Positions 44,111-52,863 of a DNA stretch of 64,000 nt are shown here, piece by piece. The translations under genes and the position numbers were made by a program. How positions within the stretch are numbered: the first letter of the stretch is position 1; the number at the start of each line of letters is the position of its first letter. The stretch comes from Bacillus vallismortis (lineage in GTDB: Bacteria > Bacillota > Bacilli > Bacillales > Bacillaceae). Below the pieces are notes generated by a model. It made no database searches. It had not been told where the DNA came from and was given only the letters and a program-made list of their open reading frames with translations. Location: positions 2,986,501 to 3,050,500 of the forward strand of contig NZ_CP026362.1 in NCBI RefSeq assembly GCF_004116955.1, written 5' to 3'.

Positions 44111-45385
44111 TCAGACTGCTGTTTTCATGTTTTTCATGCCTTCAACAGCCTCTATGCTTTTTGCTTCATCGAATTCATTTTCACTTTTTGCAACAATGAT
44201 CGTGGCGATTCCGTTTCCGATCAGGTTCACAATCGCTCTTCCTTCACTCATGAAACGGTCAACCCCGAGCAGAAGCGCAAGGCCCTCCAGCGGAATAACC
44301 TGAAGCGCTGACAATGTTGAGGCAAGAACGATAAATCCGCTTCCCGTCACACCGGCCGCTCCCTTAGATGTCAGCATCAAAACGAGGATGATTGTAACTT
44401 GCTGGCCGATGCTGAGGTCGACTCCAAATACTTGTGCAAGAAAAACCGTCGCCATTGATAAATAAATGGATGTGCCGTCAAGGTTGAACGAGTAGCCCGT
44501 CGGAATGACAAGCCCGACTACGGATTTCGAACAGCCGTAACGCTCCATTTTATCCATCATACGCGGAAGCACTGACTCTGAAGAACTAGTGCCAAGCACG
44601 ATCAGAAGTTCATCTTTAATGAAGCGCAGGTAATTCCACAGGCTGAATCCGTAAAGCTTGCAGATGATATTTAACACAACAAACACGAACAGAAACATCG
44701 TAATATAAACAGACATCATTAAGCTTGCCAGAGGCTTGATGGAATCGAGCCCGAAGTGCCCGATCGTATACGCCATCGCCCCGAATGCCCCGATTGGCGC
44801 GGCACGCATGATATAGCCGATGATTTTGAAAAAGACGTGAGAAATCTTATCAAAGAAATCAATGACGCTTTTCCCTTTTTCACCTAAAGCCGCAAGACCA
44901 ACTCCGAAAAGAATAGAAAAGAATAAGACCTGCAAAATGTCCCCTTTTGCGAAGGCATCAACCATGTTGGACGGAACAATGTGTGTAACAAATTCAATCC
45001 AGTCGATTCCCTGACCGCCATCCTGCGTGTATTGTGATATATCGCCCTTTTCAAGCTTGCTGTAATCAAGACCCGCTCCCGGCTTCAGAAAATTAACGAC
45101 AAACAAACCGATCATGAGTGCGAGAGTTGTGACAACCTCGAAATAAATAAACGCTTTTCCCCCTACCTTTCCAACCTTCTTCATATCGCCCATTTTTGCA
45201 ATCCCGAGAACGATAGTGAAGAAAATGATTGGAGCGATCACCATTTTAACAGCATTGATAAATGTATCGCCAAGCGGTTTCATTTCTTTGCCGACATCAG
45301 GCCAGACGAGCCCGACAATGACCCCGATGATGACCGCGGTTATGACCTGAACTGTTAAATTTTTAAACAGTTTCATATTCTGCAT
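44111..45385 (-). CDS. dctP: DctP, C4-dicarboxylate transporter
   Basis: DAACS-family symporter of 424 aa importing succinate, fumarate and malate with cations. Motifs GTSSSESVLPRMM and SFNLDGTSIYLSM are those of DctA-type proteins. It lies directly downstream of the dctR-dctS regulator genes and is known to be activated by DctR in response to C4-dicarboxylates sensed by DctS with DctB. Confidence 0.95.
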   Translation of the reverse strand: MQNMKLFKNLTVQVITAVIIGVIVGLVWPDVGKEMKPLGDTFINAVKMVIAPIIFFTIVLGIAKMGDMKKVGKVGGKAFIYFEVVTTLALMIGLFVVNFLKPGAGLDYSKLEKGDISQYTQDGGQGIDWIEFVTHIVPSNMVDAFAKGDILQVLFFSILFGVGLAALGEKGKSVIDFFDKISHVFFKIIGYIMRAAPIGAFGAMAYTIGHFGLDSIKPLASLMMSVYITMFLFVFVVLNIICKLYGFSLWNYLRFIKDELLIVLGTSSSESVLPRMMDKMERYGCSKSVVGLVIPTGYSFNLDGTSIYLSMATVFLAQVFGVDLSIGQQVTIILVLMLTSKGAAGVTGSGFIVLASTLSALQVIPLEGLALLLGVDRFMSEGRAIVNLIGNGIATIIVAKSENEFDEAKSIEAVEGMKNMKTAV

Positions 45386-45495
45386 CCCCCTGTCCTATTC
45401 ACCTTTATGTCTTTCTTACTAGAATGATAGCGTTTTCATACAAGGTGGGGAAGTTTATGATCATAACGGACATTTTGGTCTTTTTGGTCTCAGAT

Positions 45496-46176
45496 TTATC
45501 CTTTAAACACGTAGCGGTTGACGGGCCGGCCGACTCCGCCGTATTGAACGTCCAGCTTAATGGTTCCGTTTTTTTCTAGATAATCAAGGTATCGTCTGGC
45601 TGTCACTCTGGCGATGCCGAGCGCCTTGGCGACCTCTTCTGCCGAAAGAGATGCGGTTTGCCGCTTCAAAAAAGCAGTGACTTCATTCATCGTAAAATGA
45701 TTCAATCCTTTCGGCAGATCCTGTACGGCCTGCTGCGGGATATTCAGGATCGCATCGAGCTGTTCCTGAGACAGCGTATCGTGCGCATCTATTTTTTGTT
45801 TATATTGCTTGTACTTTTCAAGCGCCTGTCTCATTCGCTCAAGCTTAAATGGTTTTAAGATATAGTCAGTTGCGCCATTTTGCAGCATAAGGGAGATCGT
45901 TTCTTTGTCCTTTGCAGCGGAAACGACAATGATATCCACTTCAAGCTTTTGCTTTCTGATCTCCTGCAGCGTTTTGATTCCGTCTTTTTTCGGCATGTAC
46001 ACATCGAGAATGACGAGGTCGGGCTGTTTTTCTTTTATCAGCTTGATGCCTTCTTCTCCGTTTCCCGCTGTTGCGCAGACCGTAAAACCTTTGACAGTTG
46101 TGATGAAATCCTTATTTACCTCTTGAACCATCGGATCATCTTCAATGAGCAGAACCTTCCATTCTTTATGAGCCAT
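45496..46176 (-). CDS. dctR: DctR, response regulator
   Basis: CitB-family response regulator of 226 aa. Receiver with phospho-Asp in LVILDVYMPKKDG (about residue 57); C-terminal winged-helix domain with SAEEVAKALGIARVTARRYLDYLEKNG. It activates dctP. Its start overlaps the end of dctS by 11 nt. Confidence 0.95.
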   Translation of the reverse strand: MAHKEWKVLLIEDDPMVQEVNKDFITTVKGFTVCATAGNGEEGIKLIKEKQPDLVILDVYMPKKDGIKTLQEIRKQKLEVDIIVVSAAKDKETISLMLQNGATDYILKPFKLERMRQALEKYKQYKQKIDAHDTLSQEQLDAILNIPQQAVQDLPKGLNHFTMNEVTAFLKRQTASLSAEEVAKALGIARVTARRYLDYLEKNGTIKLDVQYGGVGRPVNRYVFKG

Positions 46177-47773
46177 GCTGTGCTTCCTCCCCCTTCATTG
46201 GAAAAACGATAGAAAATGCTGTTCCCTGCCCTGCGTGTGAATCCACTTCTACCGTGCCCGATCCTTTGTCTATTATTTGTTTGACTAGATACAAGCCATA
46301 GCCTGTGCCGCCTGTTTTATTGACCGTAAATCCTTTGTCGTAAAGGCGCGGCATATGTGCCGGTTCTATCCCGCAGCCGTTATCTTCTATTAAGATGGCC
46401 AAGATATCATCCGTTTGTTCGATGCTGACATCAATCCGTTTCTCATCAGATTGAACGGTTTCAAATGAACCAAAGGCGTTTTCAATCAGGTTGCCGAGAA
46501 GCACGACGATATCATGCTGATCAACATGCTCGGGAAATTGCCGAAGGCTGCTGTTTTCATCAATATGAACAGCAATGCCAAGCTCCCTTCCTCTTCTGAT
46601 TTTACTTAATAGCAGGCCTGCCGCAGCGTCATTTTGAATCGAGCGATGCAGAAATTCAGACACATTTTCCTGCTCAGTTGACGCCCGGAATGCAAGCTGC
46701 ATGGCTTTTTCAGATTTCCCCAGCTGGATGAGGCCGGCAATCGTGTGCAGCTTATTCATATGCTCATGGTTTTGGACGCGGAGCGCCTCTACAAAGTTTT
46801 TGACGCCAGTCAACTCCTCTGCCATCTTAGCCGCTTCCGTTCTGTCCTGAAAAATCGCGACGGCGCCGATGACTTTTTTCTTCATGACAATCGGAATTCT
46901 GCTGCTCATGATCACCTTTCCGCTGACGCGAATTTCTTCATTATAAACCGCTTTGTTCCGCTCCACGATTTCGGGCAGGCGTGAATCCTTGAGAACCTCC
47001 CAGATTACCTTCCCGACCAGATCCCCCTGCACCTCAAAGATCTGTTTCGCTTTTTCATTGAAAATCGTAATAATGAGCCGGTTGTCAATGGCAATCACGC
47101 CTTCGTTCATGGAATGAAACGTCGCTGTCCGTTCTTCATACATTCGGACAATCTCATGTGGCTCAAGCTGAAACATTTGTTTTTTGATATGGCGGGCCAG
47201 CAGAAAGGAACCCGCAAGGCCGAAGCCGAGTGTCAATAAAACGATGAATGCGATATCGTGTTTTAACTGAAGCAATATGTCAGTGATCCCCGGCAGTGTT
47301 TTCCCGACAAGCACCACGCCGATCTGGTTCAGATCATGATCCTTCACCGGATAAAATGCGCGGACTGCCGTGCCGATCTCGCCCTTTGCTTCTGAGAAAT
47401 AAATATGCTCCGCAAACGCCGCCTCCTCATCTGCACCCTCTGATTTCTTGCCGATGCTTGTGCTGACAGGATGTGTGTAGCGAATGTGATTCATATCCAT
47501 AACGACAATATAGTCTGCTTCATTAATCATTCTGATCTCTTCGACTGCATGGCGAACAGCTTCTGTCTGTTTTTTTCGCGTCAATGCCTCTTTCACTTCC
47601 GTCATCTCCGACACCGTCCGGGCCGTATTCATCAGCCGCTTTTTCAGCTCCCGCTCCTCTGTATGCTGGATATTGCCGATGAGCACAATGCCACCGATCA
47701 AAAAGGAGAAAATGACGAGGATATAGGATAAAATCGTGATTTTCCAACGGATTGAGAGCTTCTTTTTGTTCAT
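46166..47773 (-). CDS. dctS: DctS, C4-dicarboxylate sensor kinase
   Basis: DcuS/CitA-type sensor kinase of 535 aa. Membrane segments at about 10-32 and 170-192 flank an extracytoplasmic PAS-like sensor (YTHPVSTSIGK). A cytosolic PAS domain (about 215-330) follows, then the H-box RVQNHEHMNKLHTIAGL and the ATPase domain (IEDNGCGI, GTGYGLYLVK). It works with DctR and the co-sensor DctB, encoded divergently. Confidence 0.95.
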   Translation of the reverse strand: MNKKKLSIRWKITILSYILVIFSFLIGGIVLIGNIQHTEERELKKRLMNTARTVSEMTEVKEALTRKKQTEAVRHAVEEIRMINEADYIVVMDMNHIRYTHPVSTSIGKKSEGADEEAAFAEHIYFSEAKGEIGTAVRAFYPVKDHDLNQIGVVLVGKTLPGITDILLQLKHDIAFIVLLTLGFGLAGSFLLARHIKKQMFQLEPHEIVRMYEERTATFHSMNEGVIAIDNRLIITIFNEKAKQIFEVQGDLVGKVIWEVLKDSRLPEIVERNKAVYNEEIRVSGKVIMSSRIPIVMKKKVIGAVAIFQDRTEAAKMAEELTGVKNFVEALRVQNHEHMNKLHTIAGLIQLGKSEKAMQLAFRASTEQENVSEFLHRSIQNDAAAGLLLSKIRRGRELGIAVHIDENSSLRQFPEHVDQHDIVVLLGNLIENAFGSFETVQSDEKRIDVSIEQTDDILAILIEDNGCGIEPAHMPRLYDKGFTVNKTGGTGYGLYLVKQIIDKGSGTVEVDSHAGQGTAFSIVFPMKGEEAQHGS

Positions 47774-47844
47774 CAGCTTCTCCTTTCAGGTCTTTACGAA
47801 TGGCATGGCCCCCATTATTCTTAAAATATAGGGGAGGGCTTGTC

Positions 47845-48897
47845 ATGAAAAGTTTGCTTGCATGTCTCGGACTGATGATCGCCGGAATTGCAACCGCTTT
47901 TTTTATCGGATTCCATGATCGTTCCGGTGGTGAAGAGATCGTTTATGATGACGATCAGGAAGGCTTACAGGATCAAATTGTGTTTACATTCAGCCATGTG
48001 GTTGCCGAAAATACGCCGAAAGGGCTGGCCGCCAATAAATTCGCCGAGCTGGTAAATAAAAAGTCAGGCGGGAAAATGAAAATTGAAGTGTTTCCAAACG
48101 GAAGCCTATATTCAGACATTGAAGAAATTGAAGCATTGCAAAACGGCGATGTTCAATTTATCGCCCCCTCCACATCGAAGCTCGGCATGCTCTCGCCTGA
48201 ATGGGGGGTGCTGGATCTGCCGTATGCATTTACAGATTACGATGCCGTCAAAAAAGGGCTGCACGGCAGCATCGGCACACAGCTGTTTGATTCCCTAAAG
48301 AAAAATCAATTAAAAGGCCTCGCCTATTGGACAAACGGTTTTAAACAAATTACGACAAATCAAGGGCCGGTCAAAACCCCGGATGATTTAAAAGGGCAGG
48401 ATCTCCGCATTATGCAAAGCGATGTGATAGAGGATCAGTTCAAGCTGCTTGGCGCAACACCTCATCAGGAATCCTTCAATTCTACCTTTCAGCTGCTAGA
48501 AAACAATGTAGTTGATAGTGAAGAAAATACGATCTCAAACATCTATTCTAAAAAATTTTATAATGTTCAGGACTATTTGACAATAAGCAGCCACGGTTAT
48601 CTCGGCTATGCCGTCATGACGGATGAGCACTTCTGGAACGCGCAAACGCCGGAAACAAGGCGTATTTTGACTGAAGCGATGAAGGAAACGACAGAGTGGA
48701 ATGAAATGCATGCCGAACAAATGAACAAAGAGCAGCTGGAAGAAATCAAAAAGAAATCTGATATACAGATCTACGAGCTGTCAGACAACGAGAAGAAAAA
48801 ATGGATAAAGCGCCTTGATCCTGTTTATCAGCAGTACGAGCCTATCTTCGGCCGGAAGCTGATTCAGGAGCTTTTAGAGCTGCGAGGAGATTCGTAG
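47845..48897 (+). CDS. dctB: DctB, extracytoplasmic dicarboxylate-binding co-sensor
   Basis: TRAP-type (DctP-family) solute-binding protein of 350 aa with an N-terminal membrane anchor (about residues 3-22) and no lipobox. Typical sequence: FSHVVAENTPKGLAANKFAE, LGMLSPEWGVLDLPYAF and QESFNSTFQLLENNVVD. In B. subtilis DctB binds C4-dicarboxylates and acts with DctS rather than with a TRAP permease. ATG 47845 follows GGGGAGGG; a longer in-frame start runs into dctS. Confidence 0.93.
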   Translation: MKSLLACLGLMIAGIATAFFIGFHDRSGGEEIVYDDDQEGLQDQIVFTFSHVVAENTPKGLAANKFAELVNKKSGGKMKIEVFPNGSLYSDIEEIEALQNGDVQFIAPSTSKLGMLSPEWGVLDLPYAFTDYDAVKKGLHGSIGTQLFDSLKKNQLKGLAYWTNGFKQITTNQGPVKTPDDLKGQDLRIMQSDVIEDQFKLLGATPHQESFNSTFQLLENNVVDSEENTISNIYSKKFYNVQDYLTISSHGYLGYAVMTDEHFWNAQTPETRRILTEAMKETTEWNEMHAEQMNKEQLEEIKKKSDIQIYELSDNEKKKWIKRLDPVYQQYEPIFGRKLIQELLELRGDS

Positions 48898-48922
48898 TCC
48901 CAAACTCGATACGCTGTTTTTC

Positions 48923-48947
48923 GTTTATCTTTCAATTGACCGGAAAT
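48923..48947 (+). promoter_or_regulatory. SigB-type promoter of ydbD
   Basis: GTTTAT (48923-48928), 13-nt spacer and GGAAAT (48942-48947), fitting the SigB pattern; 35 bases before the ydbD start. Confidence 0.7.
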
Positions 48948-48981
48948 ATAGAAAGAGAAAACGAAAAAAGGAGATGGGAAC

Positions 48982-49803
48982 ATGTTTAAGCATACGAAAA
49001 TGCTGCAGCATCCTGCTAAACCAGATCGTCCAGATCCAGTATTCGCGAAAAAATTGCAAGAAATCCTAGGCGGGCAATTCGGAGAGATCTCTGTTGCCAT
49101 GCAGTACTTATTTCAAGGCTGGAATACAAGAGGAAATGAAAAATACAAGGATTTGCTGATGGATACGGCAACTGAGGAACTCGGGCATGTTGAAATGATC
49201 GCTACGATGATCGCCAGACTTCTTGAGGATGCCCCGCTTGACCAAAAGGAAAAAGCCGCTGAAGATCCGGTCATCGGCTCCATTTTGGGCGGCATGAACC
49301 CTCACCACGCAATTGTTTCAGGACTTGGCGCCATGCCGGAAAACAGTACAGGCGTCCCTTGGAGCGGCGGCTATATCGTAGCAAGCGGAAACCTGCTCGC
49401 AGACTTCCGTGCCAATCTGAATGCGGAATCACAAGGACGTCTGCAGGTCGCACGCCTGTTTGAAATGACGGATGACAAAGGCGTGAAAGATATGCTTAGC
49501 TTCCTGCTGGCGCGTGACACGATGCACCAAAATCAATGGCTCGCCGCCATTAAAGAATTAGAAGCACAGGAAGGCCCGATAGTGCCGGGGACATTCCCGA
49601 AAGCACTCGAAAAACAAGAGTTCTCACATCAGCTTATCAATTTCTCTGAAGGCGAAGAAAGCGCCCAGCAAAATTGGCTGAACGAAAAAGCGCCGGATGG
49701 AGAAGCCTTTGAATATGTGAAAGAAGCGAAAGCGTTTGGAGAAAAACCAGAGTTAAAACCAGCACCGCCTTTTGTTCATGATACACTTCCCGGACGCGAG
49801 TAA
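48982..49803 (+). CDS. ydbD: YdbD, manganese catalase
   Basis: Dimanganese catalase of 273 aa with a ferritin-like four-helix bundle. Metal-ligand segments: GGQFGEISVAMQYLFQ (Glu), TATEELGHVEMIATMI (Glu, His) and LLARDTMHQNQW (Glu/His region). Breaks down H2O2 to water and oxygen. RBS AAAGGAGATGG. Behind a SigB promoter, so a stress gene. A paralogue of about the same length is encoded at 57284-58126. Confidence 0.93.
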   Translation: MFKHTKMLQHPAKPDRPDPVFAKKLQEILGGQFGEISVAMQYLFQGWNTRGNEKYKDLLMDTATEELGHVEMIATMIARLLEDAPLDQKEKAAEDPVIGSILGGMNPHHAIVSGLGAMPENSTGVPWSGGYIVASGNLLADFRANLNAESQGRLQVARLFEMTDDKGVKDMLSFLLARDTMHQNQWLAAIKELEAQEGPIVPGTFPKALEKQEFSHQLINFSEGEESAQQNWLNEKAPDGEAFEYVKEAKAFGEKPELKPAPPFVHDTLPGRE

Positions 49804-49809
49804 AGACGC

Positions 49810-49836
49810 AAGCCCAAAACGTGATGTTTTGGGCTT
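49810..49836. terminator. Bidirectional terminator between ydbD and ydbC
   Basis: Stem AAGCCCAAAAC/GTTTTGGGCTT with a 5-nt loop, nearly the same hairpin as after cshA; ydbD and ydbC converge here. Confidence 0.85.
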
Positions 49837-49839
49837 TCA

Positions 49840-50199
49840 TTATGCCCTCAGAACCGTCCAGCCCAGTTCGTACCGGATGTCAGGATTATGTAACAGGTCG
49901 TGAAGGGCCGGTTCATCCTCTTCGCACAGCTCTACTTCTATCGAATGAATTACAGTCTTCTGTTCATTAGCTTCGTATATGCTGTCATGTTCGTTCTCCA
50001 TAAAAGCTTCATAAACTTCTCTGTTCTCCCAAACGCTGATGATTTCTGCGGTGAACAGCCCATCTGCTGTTTTCCGCCAGCCGCCGGCCTGTTTGATGAA
50101 GCCATTTACATGTGACAGTGCTCCCCACTGTGACTGCGCTTTTGCAAATGCTTCAGCGTTTGCCGCGTCTACTTTACATACAATCTTTTTGATTAGCAT
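49840..50199 (-). CDS. ydbC: YdbC, antibiotic-biosynthesis-monooxygenase-like protein
   Basis: Small alpha/beta-barrel protein of 119 aa. The segment AFAKAQSQWGALSHVNGFIKQ then FTAEIISVWENREVYEAFMENEHDSIYE fits the dimeric ferredoxin-like ABM fold. The precise role is unknown. Preceded by its own promoter and a structured leader. In 168 I recall a cupin gene (ydbB) between ydbC and gsiB; none is present here. Confidence 0.82.
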   Translation of the reverse strand: MLIKKIVCKVDAANAEAFAKAQSQWGALSHVNGFIKQAGGWRKTADGLFTAEIISVWENREVYEAFMENEHDSIYEANEQKTVIHSIEVELCEEDEPALHDLLHNPDIRYELGWTVLRA

Positions 50200-50331
50200 G
50201 ATAAATCTTCCTCAGGGATACATGTAAGAGATGCACGCAACTTGAGGCAGTAGCGAGCTGGTTTTGCATCTCACACAGTAGCGAAAAGCTCCTTTTTTTA
50301 CTCATTGTATCGGAACAACGGAATACATCAA
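50200..50331 (-). promoter_or_regulatory. Promoter and structured leader of ydbC
   Basis: TTGATG (50326-50331), 16-nt spacer and TACAAT (50304-50309) on the minus strand. The leader of about 100 nt contains a long-range repeat GAGATGCA/TGCATCTC and two copies of CGCTACTG, each preceded by an AGCT-rich stretch. No riboswitch class is recognised. Confidence 0.55.
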
Positions 50332-50345
50332 GAATTTCCCACAAC

Positions 50346-50381
50346 AAAAAGCGATCCAGCTGATGCGCCGGATCGCTTTTT
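50346..50381 (-). terminator. Terminator of gsiB
   Basis: Stem AAAAGCGATCC/GGATCGCTTTT with a 12-nt loop; T-rich on the minus strand. Confidence 0.85.
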
Positions 50382-50412
50382 ATCTACAGGTTGTCTGCCT
50401 TTATGCTTTTGG

Positions 50413-50784
50413 TTAGTCGTTGTTGCGGGCATTTCCGCCTTTTGAGCCAATCTCTTGGTAGAATTCTTTATCGTGATTTTTGCTTGTTGCCTCTCCGCCT
50501 TTACGGCCGATTTCTTGATAGAATTCTTTGTCATGATTTTCGCTAGTGGCTTCTCCGCCTTTTTCGCCGATTTCTTGATAGAACTCTTTGTCATGGTTTC
50601 GGCTAGTGGCTTCTCCGCCTTTTTCGCCGATTTCTTGATAGAATTCTTTGTCATGGTTTTCGCTAGTGGCTTCTCCGCCTTTTTGACCAATCTCTTGATA
50701 GAATTCTTTATCATGGTTTTTGCTTGTTGTTTCTCCGCCTTTTCTACCTGCTTCTTCTCTGCTCATTTTGTTATCGTCTGCCAT
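50413..50784 (-). CDS. gsiB: GsiB, general stress protein with KGG repeats
   Basis: Very hydrophilic protein of 123 aa made of five tandem 20-residue repeats of the pattern EIGxKGGEATSxNHDKEFYQ, like LEA group 1 (KGG) proteins that protect against drying. Each repeat is 60 bases, and the DNA copies are nearly identical. A SigB promoter and AAAGGAGG ribosome site precede it; it is one of the most strongly SigB-dependent genes. Confidence 0.97.
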   Translation of the reverse strand: MADDNKMSREEAGRKGGETTSKNHDKEFYQEIGQKGGEATSENHDKEFYQEIGEKGGEATSRNHDKEFYQEIGEKGGEATSENHDKEFYQEIGRKGGEATSKNHDKEFYQEIGSKGGNARNND

Positions 50785-50818
50785 TTTGAATTCCTCCTTT
50801 AATTGGTGTTGGTTGTTG

Positions 50819-50844
50819 TATTCCCGCTATCGATTCTTTTAAAC
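50819..50844 (-). promoter_or_regulatory. SigB promoter of gsiB
   Basis: GTTTAA (50839-50844), 14-nt spacer and GGAATA (50819-50824) on the minus strand, as in the known gsiB promoter. Confidence 0.92.
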
Positions 50845-50912
50845 AAACAAAACACATTGGGTGTGTTTCCACTAAAAAAAGCAGGCGGAGCTCGATGTCC
50901 GTCTGCTTTCTT

Positions 50913-51806
50913 CTATTCCATCTCCCGTTCTGTTTCTTTCAGCCGCTCAAGAACGCGCCGCTTTTTATACAGCATCATGCCTGTTTCGGTAATATCATTT
51001 AATGTTGAGCGGTTGGCTGCCGCGCCAAAGATCATTCCCGCGACCGGGACCAGTTGAAAAAGCTTTTTCCACCCAAACGTGTCGCGATAGCCTAAAACGA
51101 CTTCACGCCAGCCTTGGATTTGAGAAGCGACATTCTTATATGTACGATCTTCATCATAGTCTTTTAATTCTTGCAGGATTGATTCTTTGCCGACAACATC
51201 AGCCGATGTCAGCTGTAAGCATTTTACGATGAAGACCCGCTCTTTTTTCTCCTTTGGGTCATAGCCGTAAGCAACCGCGATATCCTGCAACGTTTTTAAC
51301 GACAGGCCAAGCACGGCCGGAATGTCCGCCGCCAGCGTAAACACGCCGCCCACACCCGTTGTCGCGCCTTGTACGGTTGCGGCGTTGATTCTGTTTTTGC
51401 CCATTCCTTCCGCAACGTCATCCATGACAGGCAGAGGCGCTTTTCGCACGTCCTCCAGTGATTCGAAGGTTTCCTCCGGCATTTTCTTTTGAAACATCTT
51501 CATAATTTGTTTTTCCGATGTCAGATACTGCCCTCCTGTTTGAACGAAGGTGCCGACCTCATCCAAAAGCTTGCCAATCTTTTTCTGAATGAATTCCGGC
51601 GTCAGCTTGTCCAGCAGCTGAAACGGGAGACGGCCGAGTTTTTCCCAAAACCAGACTTTTTGCTGATCTTTTTCCCATTTCTCTATTTCTTTTAATTGCT
51701 GGTGTAAGTCTTCTTTTCGTTCTGCTGTCACCCAACCCGCACTTCCCTTCCGTTTTTCTCCTATATAGTATACCTTCATTTTCTCGGATACGTTTTTATT
51801 TTTCAT
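50913..51806 (-). CDS. ydbA: YdbA, EcsC-family protein
   Basis: Protein of up to 297 aa of the EcsC type. A basic, charged N-terminal part with amphipathic helices is followed by a region with glycine-rich segments (TTGVGGVFTLAADIPAVLGLSLKTLQDIA, VPVAGMIFGAAANR) that may touch the membrane. Function unknown. The ATG at 51806 lies within the divergent ydaT promoter; ATG 51779, nine codons later, may be the true start, though its ribosome site (CGAGAAA) is weak. Confidence 0.78.
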   Translation of the reverse strand: MKNKNVSEKMKVYYIGEKRKGSAGWVTAERKEDLHQQLKEIEKWEKDQQKVWFWEKLGRLPFQLLDKLTPEFIQKKIGKLLDEVGTFVQTGGQYLTSEKQIMKMFQKKMPEETFESLEDVRKAPLPVMDDVAEGMGKNRINAATVQGATTGVGGVFTLAADIPAVLGLSLKTLQDIAVAYGYDPKEKKERVFIVKCLQLTSADVVGKESILQELKDYDEDRTYKNVASQIQGWREVVLGYRDTFGWKKLFQLVPVAGMIFGAAANRSTLNDITETGMMLYKKRRVLERLKETEREME

Positions 51807-51816
51807 CTGCGGGTAC
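51792..51816 (+). promoter_or_regulatory. SigB promoter of ydaT
   Basis: GTTTTT (51792-51797), 13-nt spacer and GGGTAC (51811-51816), 31 bases before the ydaT start. Confidence 0.78.
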
Positions 51817-51847
51817 CATTTTTATAAAAGGAAAAGGAGTGATGGAC

Positions 51848-52300
51848 ATGCCTTGGTCGATGAAGGATTATCCCGCTTCATTCAAAAATCTCGAGAAGCC
51901 GGTGAAGAAAAAAGCGATTGACATTGCGAATGCGATGATTGATGAGGGCTATGAGGACGGACGCGCGATTCCAATAGCGACTAGCAAAGCGAAGGAATGG
52001 GCGGAAAACGCCTCTAAAGAGGAAATTGATGATTTCCTCAAGCATGATGACGTGACAGAACGCGATGAAGATTCAAGCAGCGGCAACGGCCATGAGCTTA
52101 TGGATAAAGCTGAGCATGTCATCAAGCATAAAAACGGCTGGGCGGTCAAAGCCGAAGATGCCAAACGTGTGTCTGAGGTCAAGGATACAAAGGAAGAAGC
52201 GGTTGAACGGGCAAAGGAGATCGCTGCGCATAAAGGCACTGAAGTGGTTGTTCATTTAGCTGACGGCAGCGTGCAGAGAAAGATCAAAACAGGAACCTAA
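51848..52300 (+). CDS. ydaT: YdaT, general stress protein (ChaB/DUF2188 domains)
   Basis: Hydrophilic protein of 150 aa. The N-terminal half (MPWSMKDYPASFKNLEKPVK, AIDIANAMIDEGYEDGRAIPIATSKAKEW) resembles ChaB-type domains, and the C-terminal half (VIKHKNGWAVKAEDAKRV, AKEIAAHKGTEVVVHLADG) is a DUF2188 domain. Function unknown, SigB-dependent. The ATG at 51848 has AGGAG 8 nt upstream; starts two and three codons earlier sit too close to the site. Confidence 0.87.
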   Translation: MPWSMKDYPASFKNLEKPVKKKAIDIANAMIDEGYEDGRAIPIATSKAKEWAENASKEEIDDFLKHDDVTERDEDSSSGNGHELMDKAEHVIKHKNGWAVKAEDAKRVSEVKDTKEEAVERAKEIAAHKGTEVVVHLADGSVQRKIKTGT

Positions 52301-52318
52301 TGCAATATGCTATTCGGT

Positions 52319-52344
52319 GTTTCGAGTGTAGCGTGAGAGGTTAT
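52319..52344 (+). promoter_or_regulatory. Possible SigB promoter of ydaS
   Basis: GTTTCG (52319-52324), 14-nt spacer and GGTTAT (52339-52344). Matches SigB moderately; ydaS is a known stress gene. Confidence 0.5.
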
Positions 52345-52377
52345 TGATTGATAAATCTTTTATGAGAGGTGAGCATC

Positions 52378-52635
52378 ATGCTTAGCTTTTTGGTTTCATT
52401 AGTTGTTGCTATTCTAATTGGATTAATCGGAAGCGCTATTGTGGGGAATCGGATGCCGGGAGGAATTTTCGGATCTATGATTGCCGGGATGGCCGGCGCT
52501 TGGATCGGACATGGACTCTTTGGCACTTGGGGACCCAGCCTCGGCGGCTTTGCCATTATCCCGGCGATTATCGGGGCCGCCATTCTGGTATTCTTGCTGA
52601 GCCTCGTGTTCCGCGGGCTGCGTAAGGAAGCTTAG
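52378..52635 (+). CDS. ydaS: YdaS, transglycosylase-associated (GlsB/YeaQ) membrane protein
   Basis: An 85-codon gene for a small glycine-rich membrane protein with three hydrophobic segments (about 1-20, 28-44 and 52-78), of the GlsB/YeaQ/YmgE family. Function unknown, connected with stress. ATG 52378 follows GAGAGGTGAG. Confidence 0.87.
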   Translation: MLSFLVSLVVAILIGLIGSAIVGNRMPGGIFGSMIAGMAGAWIGHGLFGTWGPSLGGFAIIPAIIGAAILVFLLSLVFRGLRKEA

Positions 52636-52764
52636 TCTCATTTCATACAGGAGGCATCGTTTCGTACTGAAACGATGTCTTTTTATATGGGACATTATCC
52701 GAATTCCTACATATCATGTGACATAACAGGGAAAAATTCAGGAATGTACTTTGAACATTTTCGG

Positions 52765-52821
52765 TTGACAAGAAACCGGGATGGTCATATGATGTAGATA
52801 AAATAATTTGCCTTAAGGAAA
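52765..52821 (+). promoter_or_regulatory. mntH promoter with MntR operator
   Basis: TTGACA (52765-52770), 17-nt spacer and TATGAT (52788-52793) form a strong SigA promoter. TTTGCCTTAAGGAAA (52807-52821) just downstream is the MntR box, through which MntR represses when Mn is plentiful. Confidence 0.9.
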
Positions 52822-52863
52822 CTCTTTGTTGTTCGGCAAAAACAATCAGAATTCAGGTGAGAC

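Noticed and set aside
50328..50714. Lysine- and serine-rich 128-aa frame over gsiB
   Set aside because: It is a shadow of the 60-bp gsiB repeats in another frame; gsiB has promoter and ribosome site.
50413..50784. Tandem 60-bp repeats looking like a CRISPR or minisatellite
   Set aside because: They encode the KGG repeats of GsiB in frame, without spacers.
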